Shown in pieces: positions 21,998 through 31,539 of a stretch of DNA of 32,194 nucleotides; within the stretch, counting starts at the first letter, position 1; every line of letters starts with the position of its first letter. Source of the DNA: Pseudovibrio sp. Alg231-02 (lineage in GTDB: Bacteria > Pseudomonadota > Alphaproteobacteria > Rhizobiales > Stappiaceae); contig NZ_FREX01000013.1 in assembly GCF_900143565.1 (NCBI RefSeq), forward strand, positions 10,277 to 42,470, written 5' to 3'. Both the position numbers and the translations under genes were made by a program. Under the pieces are notes generated by a model. That model worked only from the letters and a program-made list of their open reading frames with translations. It ran no database searches and was not told the DNA's origin.

Positions 21998-22585
21998 GGC
22001 GCATTTACTTGCGGCCTTGCCGACACTTTGGCACTGTTGTTAGAAATTTAAAGTCTTTTTCCAAACAACTTGTTACATCACGTTCTAAATTGAATATCGT
22101 GTCTATCTCTTTTCACAATGTCGTTTCGAGTTCACTTCCTTCAGTTTAATCTTCTCAGTGAATGTGATCGCTTCACAGTTATTGTTGGGGGAATCTACCT
22201 AATTTCTATCTGTCTATATGAAGCTATTTTCTCTGATTTTTTGCCTTATGAATTTGACTTAATAATTGTGCATACGTCATGAATGTGTCTTTTCGATCTC
22301 ATGTATTATTTAATTAAGGTGTTGTATCTTAAAGGTTAAATTGCTTTTTTGTCGTGCCTCTGTTTTTCGACTTTTAATGTGCATTGCTCAGGTTATTTAA
22401 AACTTGAGTTTATTTACCTTTTCAGCTGTTGAAATCTACGATATGGATTTATTATCCAATTCAACTCTAATTTGTGCTCCTTTCCTGATTATGTGAAAGG
22501 CGCATAAGGATTGGACATAATCAGATTGTTCGTCTGAATTCGTATTTTTACATTTGCTTTTAGTTCTCTAGTTGAAAGAACTCTT
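21998..22585. other. AT-rich gap with one strong stem-loop
   Basis: This 588-base AT-rich stretch has no frame I can support on either strand. Near its end a perfect 10-bp inverted repeat (22485-22524) precedes the small gene at 22586. Nothing resembles a known RNA family or a mobile element to me. Confidence 0.5.
22485..22524 (+). promoter_or_regulatory. 10-bp inverted repeat upstream of 22586 gene
   Basis: CTGATTATGT (22485-22494) and ACATAATCAG (22515-22524) are perfect complements separated by 20 bases. In RNA this is a stable stem-loop about 60 bases upstream of the 22586 start. It could control the gene's mRNA or be a protein-binding dyad; no T-run follows, so it is not a classic terminator. 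Confidence 0.4.
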
Positions 22586-22969
22586 ATGCCCATCGACTTA
22601 AATCGCGCTGAACATTCAAACGAAGTAGATAGTCAACATTCGACTGCGCGGCATGATATTTTTGAGGATCTCTTGAAAACGGCGAGTAAGCATGCTGCGG
22701 ATGGGACTCCTGAAGTTGATTTTTTGAACTTGCTGACTGCGGATATGTCTTTTGGGGAGCCTAAACTTGGTTCTATTGTTAAGCATAGGAACACTGAAGA
22801 GGTTGGGTTTATTTGCGGTGAAACCACACTCATTTGCGGGCATCGTGCACTCAAGTTCAGACCTTTTGATAGCTCTCCAACGGAAAGTGTGACGTGTGAT
22901 CCTGATGAGCTGATTGTGGTTGGAGATCCGGATCTGAGGGTTGGCTATCCGCAGCGTTGCAAGTACTGA
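22586..22969 (+). CDS. Hypothetical soluble protein (127 aa)
   Basis: This 127-residue frame has ATG 22586 behind GTTGAAAGAAC. The N-terminal half is polar with HDIFEDLLKTASKHAADGTP; the C-terminal half is compact beta-like: LGSIVKHRNTEEVGFICGET, TLICGHRALKFRPF and DPDELIVVGDPD. No domain recognised. It ends just before a bidirectional terminator (about 23003-23032) facing nosL, so it is a single-gene unit. The composition looks like coding sequence. Confidence 0.6.
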   Translation: MPIDLNRAEHSNEVDSQHSTARHDIFEDLLKTASKHAADGTPEVDFLNLLTADMSFGEPKLGSIVKHRNTEEVGFICGETTLICGHRALKFRPFDSSPTESVTCDPDELIVVGDPDLRVGYPQRCKY

Positions 22970-23002
22970 AGCAACTTGCCATTCTGTGAAACTGGTTTAG
23001 AC

Positions 23003-23033
23003 GCAAAAAACGCTCCATTTCTGGAGCGTTTTA
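23003..23033. terminator. Bidirectional terminator between 22586 gene and nosL
   Basis: CGCTCCA (23011-23017) pairs with TGGAGCG (23022-23028), extended by AAAA/TTTT. Read on the minus strand it is followed by TTTTTT, on the plus strand by TTTT. It serves the converging 22586 gene and the nos operon. Confidence 0.8.
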
Positions 23034-23058
23034 TATTTTCAGATTTTATAGTTCTGGG

Positions 23059-23586
23059 TTAGTTGCTTGACGCATCGCTGAGTTCGAATTCAACTGGTTT
23101 GAGTACGTACTCATCAGGAATTTCTGTCAGTTTCACAACCTTACCGCCGTTTTCAGAGGAAAACTTCTCAGCACCTGCTTGTGTGCCAAATGGAATTGCC
23201 TCTGGTGCCCCCATGCCGCCGTTCTGTGTGCTTTCTATAACGAAGTATGCTGTATCGGCATCAACCCAGTTGTTGTTGCCTGGTTGCTCCCAGCTGACTG
23301 CATTGTCCATATCGTTCACATAGATCGCAACGTAATCTTTGGACTCTTCAGGCAAACGTGTGAAGGCGACTGCATCGCGTACCTGCGAGAACCACAACGG
23401 AAACGGGCTACCTGCCAAGTGAATTTGAGCTTTTGGCCCTTCATGATCCAAGACGGTCATCTGGCAATAGAAACCCGCAGCTTCGACATTCAGCTCCATG
23501 GCGACTGGTTTTATGACTTCTTCTTTTTCCTGACACGCTGCCAGAAGCAATGTGACAGCAACGGCTGCAAATAGTTTCTTCATCAT
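23059..23586 (-). CDS. nosL: NosL copper-binding lipoprotein
   Basis: Outer-side lipoprotein that binds Cu(I) and hands it to NosDFY for building the NosZ CuZ site. The 175 residues have a signal segment with lipobox LLAAC (Cys 18) and the copper-binding CQM motif at Cys 41 to Met 43. IPFGTQAGAEKFSSENGGKV and AYFVIESTQNGGMGAPEA are typical of the family. ATG 23586 overlaps the nosY stop in ATGA. It is the last gene of the operon; no nosX follows. Confidence 0.85.
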   Translation of the reverse strand: MMKKLFAAVAVTLLLAACQEKEEVIKPVAMELNVEAAGFYCQMTVLDHEGPKAQIHLAGSPFPLWFSQVRDAVAFTRLPEESKDYVAIYVNDMDNAVSWEQPGNNNWVDADTAYFVIESTQNGGMGAPEAIPFGTQAGAEKFSSENGGKVVKLTEIPDEYVLKPVEFELSDASSN

Positions 23587-24413
23587 GGGGAAACCCTCTT
23601 AAGCAGCAGGATTGCACCAGACATTGCAACACCTGCAAACACAAAGATGGATGCAAGGGCAACGACTGGCGGGAATGGAAGGCTTTCAGCGACACCTGCC
23701 ATACCGCCGACCATGGCGTTGGCATCAAGTGCTGAAAGGTTGAACAAGCGAAAGGCATCCGCTGGATTTGCCAGCAGAGCGAATGGGAACACGCTGGAGG
23801 CAAAGAAACCTTCGCTATCAGCGACTAATGCTCCCAACAGTGCTAAATCGTAAAGCACAATCAGTACCAACCAAATTCCGATCGCCATTGCTGCTGCTGT
23901 CGTCACCTGGCGCACGAGTGCACTAACGATGTACCCGAGAGACAGGAATGCAAAGCCGAGGATGGCTGAGGTTGCGATCAGTCGCGCAAAGTCAATGAAA
24001 CCACTGGTGTCACCGCCACCGGTGGCTGCCAGCATCAATGCGGTTGACCCGTAGCCGAGTGTGAGAGCCAGCATTAGAACGCAGATATGTCCGACAGCCT
24101 TGCCAATTAGGAACTCGCTTCGCGTCATTGGTGAAGAGAAGATCAGCAGCAAGGTCCCGCGTTCGATTTCACCTGCAACAGCATCAAAAGCGAGCAGCAG
24201 TGCGATCAGCGGAACAAGATAGACTGACAGGCTGGACAGAGAAGCTACAGTGATAGTCATGCGGCTTACATCAAGCGTGCCCGCAGGAGCTGAACCGAGC
24301 AAGGCCAGCGCCATGGAGAACGCGCTCAGGATCACAACAGAAAGCAAGATCCAGCGATTTCGTAAACCGATCCGGAATTCTTGATGAGCTACAGTGAGGA
24401 TACGTTGGAACAT
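23583..24413 (-). CDS. nosY: NosY ABC-type permease
   Basis: Membrane subunit of the NosDFY ABC complex that drives copper or sulfur delivery to apo-NosZ. The start is ATG 24413, five bases past the nosF stop and behind GAGGCATAAAGAT. About 276 residues with six predicted membrane segments and the stretch AFDAVAGEIERGTLLLIFSS with MTRSEF, the ABC-2 coupling region for NosF. The longer frame at 24500 adds sequence overlapping nosF that does not look like a membrane protein. Confidence 0.9.
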   Translation of the reverse strand: MFQRILTVAHQEFRIGLRNRWILLSVVILSAFSMALALLGSAPAGTLDVSRMTITVASLSSLSVYLVPLIALLLAFDAVAGEIERGTLLLIFSSPMTRSEFLIGKAVGHICVLMLALTLGYGSTALMLAATGGGDTSGFIDFARLIATSAILGFAFLSLGYIVSALVRQVTTAAAMAIGIWLVLIVLYDLALLGALVADSEGFFASSVFPFALLANPADAFRLFNLSALDANAMVGGMAGVAESLPFPPVVALASIFVFAGVAMSGAILLLKRVSP

Positions 24414-24417
24414 ATCT

Positions 24418-25338
24418 TTATGCCTCCCCTGCACTATCTTCGAGATCTGCTTTTTCAGAGAAATGCTTATACACATCATCCAGAGTTGGCAGATGGACAT
24501 CGATGTCTTCGATCATCGCGCCAAGGCTGGTGACCGCAGCAATTCTTGCGATCTTGTCTTCGTGTGCGCACATGATCTCTACCGAGCGGCAATTAACCGG
24601 AGTACCACCCAAGCGGTTTGCCAGTTGCTCTGCTGGTTCTTCTTTCGACTTCACCTTGAGGCGGATCGGCAATCTTGCTGCGGTCCGCAAATGGTCGAGC
24701 GTATCGTTTGCCACCAATTTGCCTTTGGACATGATCAAGATGCGATCAGTACGTGCTTCCATTTCCGTCAAGGCATGAGACGACAGCAATACTGTTGCTC
24801 CATTTCCTGAAATCTCAGTCACCAGATCGTAGAAGTTCTGCCGAGAAATGGGGTCAAGGCCACTTGTTGGCTCATCAAGCAGGACAAGCTTCGGTGTTCC
24901 GATTAATGCTTGTGCCAGACCCAGACGTTGACGCATGCCTTTTGAGTATGTCCCAACGCGGCGGCGTCCTGCTTCTGCAAGTCCAACGCGTTCGAGCAAA
25001 CCAATGGCTTTTTTTGCATCTTCGCCCTTTAGTCGTGCGTAGTATTTGAGAACTTCGACACCTGTCAATGTTCTTTGAAAGGCAACAGATTCAGGCAGGA
25101 ACGCAGTGGATGCGCGTGCTTTGTCACTGCCGGGCTCTGCACCCAAAACTTCAATCCGTCCATCCGTTGGGGTTAGAAAACCAAGTGACATCTTAAAGAA
25201 TGTCGTTTTTCCTGCCCCATTGTGTCCGAGGAGCGCAACCCTCTCTGCGCTTCCCAGTTCAAAGGAAAGATCTTTTACAGCATCCCGTCCATCGAAGGTC
25301 ATGCGGACGTTTTCAGCTCGAAGAACTGTATTATTCAT
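24418..25338 (-). CDS. nosF: NosF ABC-type ATPase
   Basis: ATP-binding subunit of NosDFY. The start is ATG 25338 behind AGGAGCAAGAAG, overlapping the nosD stop (ATGA). The 306 residues carry Walker A GHNGAGKT (38-45), signature YSKGMRQR (131-138), Walker B LVLLDEP (151-157) and the D-loop SGLDP. A C-terminal domain of about 100 residues follows, as usual for NosF. Acts with NosY in the inner membrane to energise maturation of the CuZ centre through NosD. Confidence 0.9.
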   Translation of the reverse strand: MNNTVLRAENVRMTFDGRDAVKDLSFELGSAERVALLGHNGAGKTTFFKMSLGFLTPTDGRIEVLGAEPGSDKARASTAFLPESVAFQRTLTGVEVLKYYARLKGEDAKKAIGLLERVGLAEAGRRRVGTYSKGMRQRLGLAQALIGTPKLVLLDEPTSGLDPISRQNFYDLVTEISGNGATVLLSSHALTEMEARTDRILIMSKGKLVANDTLDHLRTAARLPIRLKVKSKEEPAEQLANRLGGTPVNCRSVEIMCAHEDKIARIAAVTSLGAMIEDIDVHLPTLDDVYKHFSEKADLEDSAGEA

Positions 25339-26609
25339 CTTCTTGCTCCTACCTTCGGCTTTGCTAACTCTGGTGCATGCATCAGCGGTTTTTTGTCCAC
25401 GATTCCGCCTGGCAAAAGCGCCGGAAACTGAGACTGTGTCCAACTGAGGAGTTGAACAGCAGGACTTCCGGTAAGCAGTTTTGCAGCGGGTTGCGTCCAG
25501 AGAATTTGATCGACCATGTCGTTTGGCCGGTAGGCGGTGTCGGCTACTCCGTCTCCGTTCATGTCAAAGGCTGAATGATCGCTCCAGAAGTTTCCACGAC
25601 CTTCGTAGGTCCACTCAAGATGACGTGTGCCCACGTATTTGACCTGAGTTTTATTTCCGATGAAAGCATTGTTGGAAAACTTATTTTTAGCGGAACCAGC
25701 CGTGAAATGAACTCCAATCTCGCAACGCTCAAACGTGTTTCCGTCGACTTTGTTTTTGTTGGCGTTGTACATAAACAAACATTTCTCAGGCGATGCTTTC
25801 ACGTGGTTTCCGGTGATTACGGCATTGTTTGCATAGTTCAGCATCAAGCCGTGATCGCGATCCCCATCAGAAATGTTGTTTGTGATGGTAAGCTTGTCGG
25901 AAAACATCAGAGCGTAGCCAATGTGATTGTCTACTGAGACGTTATTGGAGATAGTCCCTTTGTTGCCATACATGTAATGCACGGCAAAGCGCGTGTTTTC
26001 GAAATAGTTGTTTCTAAAGATATCTTTTGGGCTCGTGTTTACAAACACGCCGTCCCGGCCATATTTGATAGTGTTGAACTCCACCAAAAGTCTTGGTGAG
26101 TTCCACACATAGATGCCGTTCCCACGCTCGTTGGGGCGTAGATCACGACGTCCTTCAATCAGATTATCGGCAACATAAGCATCGTCTGGTCCGTGCACAT
26201 CGACACCCACCAGATTGTTGAGAAACTTATTGCCTGTAATTCGGGCACGATCTGCTTTTTTTGTCAGCTTCACGCCTGAATCGATTGTTTGGTTGGAAAG
26301 ACCTGAACCGGTAATGACCAGTCCATCGACGACCACATCTGGTGCTTCGACAGTTATTACTGAGCCTTTGCCATTGCCTTTAAGCTCTGCGCCTGGCTCT
26401 CCTTTAAGCACCAAAGACCGATCAATGATGATCGGTCCCTGATGAATTCCAGCAGAAAGGCGCAAAACGTCTCCGTCCTGCGCCTTATCTAAGGCGCGGG
26501 CTAAGGCATCAGGCTGTGCAGGAACAGTGATTTCAGCGGCGTGAGCGGAAACGCTCACACCAACCAAAGCCGTCGCTCCCAGCAATGCTTGCCAGAATAA
26601 CCTTTTCAT
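25335..26609 (-). CDS. nosD: NosD periplasmic maturation factor
   Basis: Periplasmic right-handed beta-helix protein that works with NosFY in assembling CuZ of NosZ. The start is ATG 26609 behind GGGAGCAGCGGGC; the frame continues to 26726 over nosZ but lacks a signal peptide there. The 424 residues have a signal peptide (residues 1 to about 24, ending VSAHA) and many turns of NosD/CASH-type repeats, such as ITGSGLSNQTIDSG, NNLVGVDVHGPDDA and NNYFENTRFAVHYMYGNKG. It overlaps nosF by four bases, so translation is coupled. Confidence 0.9.
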   Translation of the reverse strand: MKRLFWQALLGATALVGVSVSAHAAEITVPAQPDALARALDKAQDGDVLRLSAGIHQGPIIIDRSLVLKGEPGAELKGNGKGSVITVEAPDVVVDGLVITGSGLSNQTIDSGVKLTKKADRARITGNKFLNNLVGVDVHGPDDAYVADNLIEGRRDLRPNERGNGIYVWNSPRLLVEFNTIKYGRDGVFVNTSPKDIFRNNYFENTRFAVHYMYGNKGTISNNVSVDNHIGYALMFSDKLTITNNISDGDRDHGLMLNYANNAVITGNHVKASPEKCLFMYNANKNKVDGNTFERCEIGVHFTAGSAKNKFSNNAFIGNKTQVKYVGTRHLEWTYEGRGNFWSDHSAFDMNGDGVADTAYRPNDMVDQILWTQPAAKLLTGSPAVQLLSWTQSQFPALLPGGIVDKKPLMHAPELAKPKVGARR

Positions 26610-26622
26610 GCCCGCTGCTCCC

Positions 26623-28530
26623 TTATGCGTCGCGAGGCTCAACGAACATACGACCGCGCATTTCCATGTGCAGTGCATGACAGAACCACTGGCAGTAGAA
26701 CCAGTGAACACCTGGACGCTCAGCAATGAATGTCACAGAAGCTGTTGCCTGAGGAGCAACTTCCATTGCCACACCGTAGTTGGAGATACAGAAGCCGTGT
26801 GTCAGATCGTCAATGTCATCAATGTTGGTGACGTAAACGGTGACTTCATCGCCCTGCTTCACGGTGAACTTCTCAAGAGAGAAGGTTGGAGCTGCAGAGT
26901 GCATGTAAACGCGAACTTTGTTGCCATCGCGAATTACGTGTTCTGCTTCTTCCAGATCAACACCGTCTGCTTTTGCCTGTTTAACCGCATCAGCAAATGT
27001 TGGATCGTTGCGATCCCAAACAGAAGCTGGGTTCACGAGAGAACGGTGGACGATGATGACGTCATGCGGCTCAGCGAATGTTGGGCCGTCATGAACAATC
27101 TTCATTTCGTCGCCAGAAATATCGATCAGCTGCTCGTTTTCAGGCTTCAACGGACCGACGTTCAAGAAACGGTCTTTAGAGAACTTGTTCAGGGAAACAA
27201 GCCATTTACCGTCCGCCTCCAGGGTTTCACCCATGGAAGTGTGGTTGTGGCCTGGCTGATAAGCGACATCAATCTTGGAATGGATTGGGTCGATATCTTC
27301 ACCAGCGTACTGACGGATCGCTTTGTCGATGTCCCATTTAACCATCTGGCTGTCGAGGAACAGTGTGGTGTATGCGAAGCCGCGGTTATCGAATGCTGTG
27401 TGGAGAGGGCCAAGACCCAGCTCAGGTTCTGCAACAACTGCGGAACGTGGATCTGCACCGTCAAACACTGCATCCAGCTTGTCCACGTCGATAACGGAAA
27501 CTGTTGGAGACAGCTTACCAGCGATCATCACGTGTTTTTTATCTGGGCAAGTGTTACAGCCGTGTGGGCTGTTTGGCACTGGAACGTATGCGGTGTACTT
27601 AGAGCCTTTACGGCCATCAAGAACCGGCACACCATTCAGCATTTCGTAGTCGCCGTTTTTGACGCCTTCTTCGATGCGTTTGATGTTGAAGACTACGCAG
27701 TGGTCCATTTCGGACGCAGTCATCTCTGCCAGATTGGTACCCATTTCTGAGTTGTAGCTGGTTGAGAATGCATATTTGCCCTGGTAGTCAGCATCACAGT
27801 TATCCAGGTTACCGGATACAATCACCTGCCATGCAACTTCCATGGTGTCGCCGTCGATCGCGGAGAAGATGCAGCTATATTCTTCTGGTTTATCAAGGAT
27901 TTTGCCATCGTTTACGAGTGGAGCTTCATGCTCACCGTTTGCGAAGACATAACCTGTACGAGGCCATTTTTGAGGACGCAGACCATGGATGTCGTGCGCG
28001 TTTGGCACTTCGATGATCTTGTCAGCTTTCATGGTCTGGATGTTCACACGAGCAACGCGAGTGTTCGCTTTGTCGTTCATGAACAGGTAGCGGCCGTCAT
28101 ATTTACCATCGGTGAAAGACATATGTGGGTGATGAAGGTCACCGTTGTCATATGTATCCATGTTATGAGCTGCAAGGAACTCTTTGGTTTCTGGCAGCAG
28201 GTTTTCTGTCAGAATTTTTTTGGATTCGTTGGTCTGGCCCCAACCGGTTGCGGAACAACGGTTGAACACAGGAACGCGCATCAGTTCACGCATGGATGGG
28301 ATGCCCAGAATGCGCAGCTCGCCTGCCTGACCAGAAGACCAAAAGCCGTAGTATTCGTCCAGGTCGCCCGGAGCAACGTGGAAGTCGTTACCTTCAGCTG
28401 CCTGTGCAGCAGTGATGCCACCAGTAGCGCCAGCAACTGCCACTGCGCCCAGACCCGCAACAGCGGCTGTTTTAGCAGTGCCACCGAGCAATGCGCGGCG
28501 TGACAGACCTGTCTCTTTTCTATCAGTCAT
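26623..28530 (-). CDS. nosZ: Nitrous-oxide reductase, TAT-dependent (clade I)
   Basis: Periplasmic enzyme that reduces N2O to N2. The 635 residues open with a TAT signal ([10 protein letters not shown] at 8-17, cleavage near AQA-A about 44), which marks the clade I type. A seven-bladed propeller carries the CuZ histidines ([11 protein letters not shown] and HDIHGLRP among them). A C-terminal cupredoxin domain carries Cu[17 protein letters not shown] (609-624, Cys 613 and 617, His 621, Met 624). It is preceded by nosR and followed by nosD 14 bases on. Confidence 0.95.
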   Translation of the reverse strand: MTDRKETGLSRRALLGGTAKTAAVAGLGAVAVAGATGGITAAQAAEGNDFHVAPGDLDEYYGFWSSGQAGELRILGIPSMRELMRVPVFNRCSATGWGQTNESKKILTENLLPETKEFLAAHNMDTYDNGDLHHPHMSFTDGKYDGRYLFMNDKANTRVARVNIQTMKADKIIEVPNAHDIHGLRPQKWPRTGYVFANGEHEAPLVNDGKILDKPEEYSCIFSAIDGDTMEVAWQVIVSGNLDNCDADYQGKYAFSTSYNSEMGTNLAEMTASEMDHCVVFNIKRIEEGVKNGDYEMLNGVPVLDGRKGSKYTAYVPVPNSPHGCNTCPDKKHVMIAGKLSPTVSVIDVDKLDAVFDGADPRSAVVAEPELGLGPLHTAFDNRGFAYTTLFLDSQMVKWDIDKAIRQYAGEDIDPIHSKIDVAYQPGHNHTSMGETLEADGKWLVSLNKFSKDRFLNVGPLKPENEQLIDISGDEMKIVHDGPTFAEPHDVIIVHRSLVNPASVWDRNDPTFADAVKQAKADGVDLEEAEHVIRDGNKVRVYMHSAAPTFSLEKFTVKQGDEVTVYVTNIDDIDDLTHGFCISNYGVAMEVAPQATASVTFIAERPGVHWFYCQWFCHALHMEMRGRMFVEPRDA

Positions 28531-28565
28531 GAAAGTCTCCCTTGATACTTTCTAGTAGATTTGGC

Positions 28566-30773
28566 CTAAGCCGGTTGTTTGACGGAAGTGCCCTTTTCCG
28601 TCTTTGAAATACCCGTCTGCGCTTCGAACTTCTTGCGCTTGGCAAGCTTCTTAATGCAGACCGGACATTTGTCGTCGCTCTGATACAGAACCTGACAGTG
28701 CAGGCAGTTCAGGCATTCGTTTGGATTGATGTTGCCCTCTGGGTGGATCGCTCCAACCATGCAGTCCTTCTCGCAACGTGCGCATGGATTGCCGCACTCT
28801 TTGTAGCGCTTCAGCCAGTCGAACATGCGTAGGCGTGCTGGAATGGCGAGCGCTGCACCAAGTGGACAGAGGTAACGGCAGTAGAACCGCTCGATAAACA
28901 GACCCGCGGTCAAGAGTGCCACAGCGAACAGGACAAACGGCCATCCGCGCTGGAACTTCAAAATGATTGCGGTCTTAAATGGTTCAACCTCTGCATAATG
29001 CTCAGCAACTGCCAAGGAGTAGAGTGACAAGCCAAACAGAGCGAGGAAGATCATATACTTCACGGCCCAGAGGCGTTCATGCAATCCCCAAGGCAGTGAG
29101 ATCTGAGGAACTTTGAAGAACTTCGCAATCCGATTGGTTAGCTCCTGAAGTGCACCAAACGGGCAGAGCCAGCCGCAATATGCGCCACGCCCCCAGAAGA
29201 TGAGTGCTGCTGCAACAGCAAACCACAGTAGGAACACGAGCGGATCCATCAGGAATGCGGTCCAGCTGAATTCTGTCGTCAGCGCTGAGAAGAGTGCCAG
29301 AACGTTCACAACAGAGAGCTGAGCGTTTTCCATCCAGCCCAACCAGACCAAAACGAAGGTTAGGAAGCCAATACGGAACCAGAAAGTAAACTTCTCTGAT
29401 TTAGCAACCTGCATCTGGAAGAAGAAAACGCCTGTCAGGATTGTAAGAGCAATGCCTAGTATTGCGATATCAACCTGACGATCATTCCAAATGCGCTGCC
29501 AAAGCTCTACGCGGCCTTCTTCTGCAGGAGCGGCATCTGCGCCTTCTCCATTTCCTGCATCTGCTGCGGCAACCGGTGCATCCTCTACCTTCTTCAAGTA
29601 TTGCTGCGGCAACTGATAGCCCAGATCAAATGTTAGGAAGGTTTTCTCAATCGCACCAATTGTACGGTGTACGAGAAGTTGCAGCCGGAATGGTTTACTT
29701 GGATCGAAACCGGAGTCTGCAGGAATGGTGAACATGTCCAATTCTTTAAACGTTGGCGCATCATCTGCAGCCACAACGCCGAGACGTTTGTGTTGACGGT
29801 CTCTGAAGCGGACTGAAATGTCATCCTGGATCAGCTGAATACGATCAAAGATGCCACCACGTACGTAGCCTGTGCCTTTGAAGGAATAACGACCACGACC
29901 GAGGACCACGATTGCGTGCTCACCTTCTATCAGACGATTTTTCAGATTGGCATACTCTGCGTCTCCCAGGATCGTACGACCTACAGTTGGGACGTCAGCA
30001 AGCGCCATAAACATATCGACGTAAGAGTCGGTTTCTGGTCCCTTCTCTGGACGCTTGATGGCTTTGGGGTTGCCCTGCTCTACAAACGCGGCGTTGACCT
30101 GGCCAACATCAAGCGTCAGACGACGGATAGAACCATCACCAGTCATTGTCATCCAGTCAGAGACTTCTGCTTTGTCTGGATCTATGACAAATTTTGGACC
30201 AGTGTCAGCAGCAGCGCCTTTCAGGCCACCAAGTCCGAGGGTGCGCGCCACTTTCAGACTTGCTCTCACGACGGAATCATCAATCACCATAATGGTGACG
30301 GTCGCGCCGGAGATGATATCTAGCTCGTGAGCAGACCCGCCCTGCTCTGCTTCTTTCTTGATATCGAGACCAGCGTAATTCTCAGTGATCTTTTTGATCT
30401 CGCTATCAGGGATACCGATCAGAACGATTGGTTCTGCGTGCTTTACCAGCTGAACGCTTGTGAGCATGCCTTCAGGATTGATACCCACCAACGTATCGAT
30501 AGGCTTGCCGGAATATCCTGTTGTGGAAACTAGATCGGTGGTTAGGAAGACCCAACCTACAACGTCATCTCCGGCCATTGCTGGCAACACTGCGATGTCC
30601 TCGCGCAGCGCACCATACTTGTCGGCCTTAGGAAAGAACTTCGTGACCTCAACTTTTTTGGCAAAGTCGAGAACACGGTTTGAAGAGTCCGACGCAGCTA
30701 TCGCGTAGTTCGACGCACTGAGAAAGAACGTAAATATTAGAAGGAAGACAGTGCGCAACCTGAGAGCTCGCAT
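28566..30773 (-). CDS. nosR: NosR membrane flavoprotein / iron-sulfur regulator
   Basis: Polytopic membrane protein that passes electrons toward NosZ and is needed for nos expression. The 735 residues contain a signal peptide (1 to about 27), a periplasmic FMN-binding domain with SGATVT (155-160; Thr 160 the expected flavin attachment), several membrane segments (about 433-660), the CGWLCPFGA and CRYLCPLGA Cys-x-x-x-Cys-Pro motifs and a C-terminal ferredoxin-like part (Cys 660, 664, 667, 671, then 687, 690, 693, 703, 706). Upstream, an RNA hairpin at 30777-30793 may include its ribosome-binding site. First gene of the operon. Flavin attachment normally needs an ApbE-type enzyme (NosX), absent here. 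Confidence 0.95.
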   Translation of the reverse strand: MRALRLRTVFLLIFTFFLSASNYAIAASDSSNRVLDFAKKVEVTKFFPKADKYGALREDIAVLPAMAGDDVVGWVFLTTDLVSTTGYSGKPIDTLVGINPEGMLTSVQLVKHAEPIVLIGIPDSEIKKITENYAGLDIKKEAEQGGSAHELDIISGATVTIMVIDDSVVRASLKVARTLGLGGLKGAAADTGPKFVIDPDKAEVSDWMTMTGDGSIRRLTLDVGQVNAAFVEQGNPKAIKRPEKGPETDSYVDMFMALADVPTVGRTILGDAEYANLKNRLIEGEHAIVVLGRGRYSFKGTGYVRGGIFDRIQLIQDDISVRFRDRQHKRLGVVAADDAPTFKELDMFTIPADSGFDPSKPFRLQLLVHRTIGAIEKTFLTFDLGYQLPQQYLKKVEDAPVAAADAGNGEGADAAPAEEGRVELWQRIWNDRQVDIAILGIALTILTGVFFFQMQVAKSEKFTFWFRIGFLTFVLVWLGWMENAQLSVVNVLALFSALTTEFSWTAFLMDPLVFLLWFAVAAALIFWGRGAYCGWLCPFGALQELTNRIAKFFKVPQISLPWGLHERLWAVKYMIFLALFGLSLYSLAVAEHYAEVEPFKTAIILKFQRGWPFVLFAVALLTAGLFIERFYCRYLCPLGAALAIPARLRMFDWLKRYKECGNPCARCEKDCMVGAIHPEGNINPNECLNCLHCQVLYQSDDKCPVCIKKLAKRKKFEAQTGISKTEKGTSVKQPA

Positions 30774-30776
30774 TTC

Positions 30777-30793
30777 CGAGAAACCTTATCTCG
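30777..30793 (-). promoter_or_regulatory. Hairpin over the nosR ribosome-binding site
   Basis: CGAGA (30777-30781) pairs with TCTCG (30789-30793) around a 7-base loop. On the minus strand the loop contains TAAGG, the only Shine-Dalgarno-like stretch before the nosR ATG (30773), which begins four bases after the stem. It could tune nosR translation. Confidence 0.3.
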
Positions 30794-31284
30794 CATGAAA
30801 AATATACATTAAGTAGGTGCGCTTATTCGGAGGTGAGTTCTTTGCGGCAGATCAAAAAGCAAACCCCGCTAATCGATCAAAACACGCATCTCCACAGTAT
30901 TTAGATATTTCACAACTTTTGATTGATTTTGCACGATGGCGCTCTGGGTTGCGGAATTCTATATTGTTGTAACTTATTGAATTCGTTAGCATTTAATTTA
31001 ATGGTCAGCATCGGTGGTGGACACTTAAAACTCATGAATTGCCGTGGAAATACGTAGTCTAATGAGCTTTAGGTTGTAGTTTTACGGAGAAAACGAGACA
31101 ATTTGCCCTATGAGGGAAAGTCTGATGATAACTCCCACTCTTAACTTTGAGCGCTCGTACGCGTGAGGCGTATTCTTTGCTGAAGGCACTTAAGTGTAGC
31201 CGCCTTCTCTTCATGATTGTGAGAGGCGTAAGATGCATACTTGATTCAAATTCAATGCACTGTGTGGAAAATCGAAAAAACCGC

Positions 31285-31312
31285 TTGCGCTAAGCCCCTG
31301 CAATCCTTAGAA
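31285..31312 (+). promoter_or_regulatory. Possible tRNA-Lys promoter
   Basis: TTGCGC (31285-31290) and TTAGAA (31307-31312) are spaced by 16 bases, about 36 bases before the tRNA. The boxes are weak, but the spacing and distance fit a stable-RNA promoter. Confidence 0.3.
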
Positions 31313-31348
31313 GACCCCTCACAGGCAGTGACCTAACCGTCCCGCCGA

Positions 31349-31424
31349 GAGCCCGTAGCTCAGCTGGTAGAGCAACTGACTTTTAATCAGTAGGTCCACG
31401 GTTCGAACCCGTGCGGGCTCACCA
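31349..31424 (+). tRNA. tRNA-Lys (anticodon TTT)
   Basis: A 76-base cloverleaf: acceptor GAGCCCG pairs with CGGGCTC, discriminator A, encoded CCA at 31422-31424, D-arm GCTCAGCTGGTAGAGC, anticodon loop CTTTTAA with TTT at 31382-31384, T-arm CACGG-TTCGAAC-CCGTG. It reads lysine codons AAA and AAG. A terminator follows. No integrated element abuts its 3' end; the IS transposase lies further on. Confidence 0.97.
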
Positions 31425-31455
31425 TTTAATCTCATGGTATATAAAGAGGTTTAGC

Positions 31456-31480
31456 AAAGCTCCCTTCCGGGAGCTTTTTT
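31456..31480 (+). terminator. Rho-independent terminator of tRNA-Lys
   Basis: AAAGCTCCC and GGGAGCTTT form a stem around TTCC, followed by more T. It lies 31 bases past the tRNA CCA. Confidence 0.8.
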
Positions 31481-31539
31481 GCTTTTGTATCTTGTGTCAG
31501 CACTATGTAAGCAAATGAGAGCGTTTGAAAGCACGATTT

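Larger units (their letters stand above)
30774..31348. other. Gap upstream of nosR and tRNA-Lys
   Basis: This 575-base stretch has no supported frame. It must hold the nos promoter and the tRNA-Lys promoter. I searched for a TTGAT-N4-ATCAA FNR-type dyad and found only half-sites (TTGATCGAT near 30877 and TTGATTGAT near 30920). A small hairpin (30777-30793) lies just before nosR. Confidence 0.5.

Noticed and set aside
26608-27750. 380-codon plus-strand frame opposite nosZ
   Set aside because: Shadow of the strongly coding nosZ; no motif or start signal.
30870-30930. FNR/NnrR-type box upstream of nosR
   Set aside because: Only half-sites of TTGAT are present; no full TTGAT-N4-ATCAA dyad was found.
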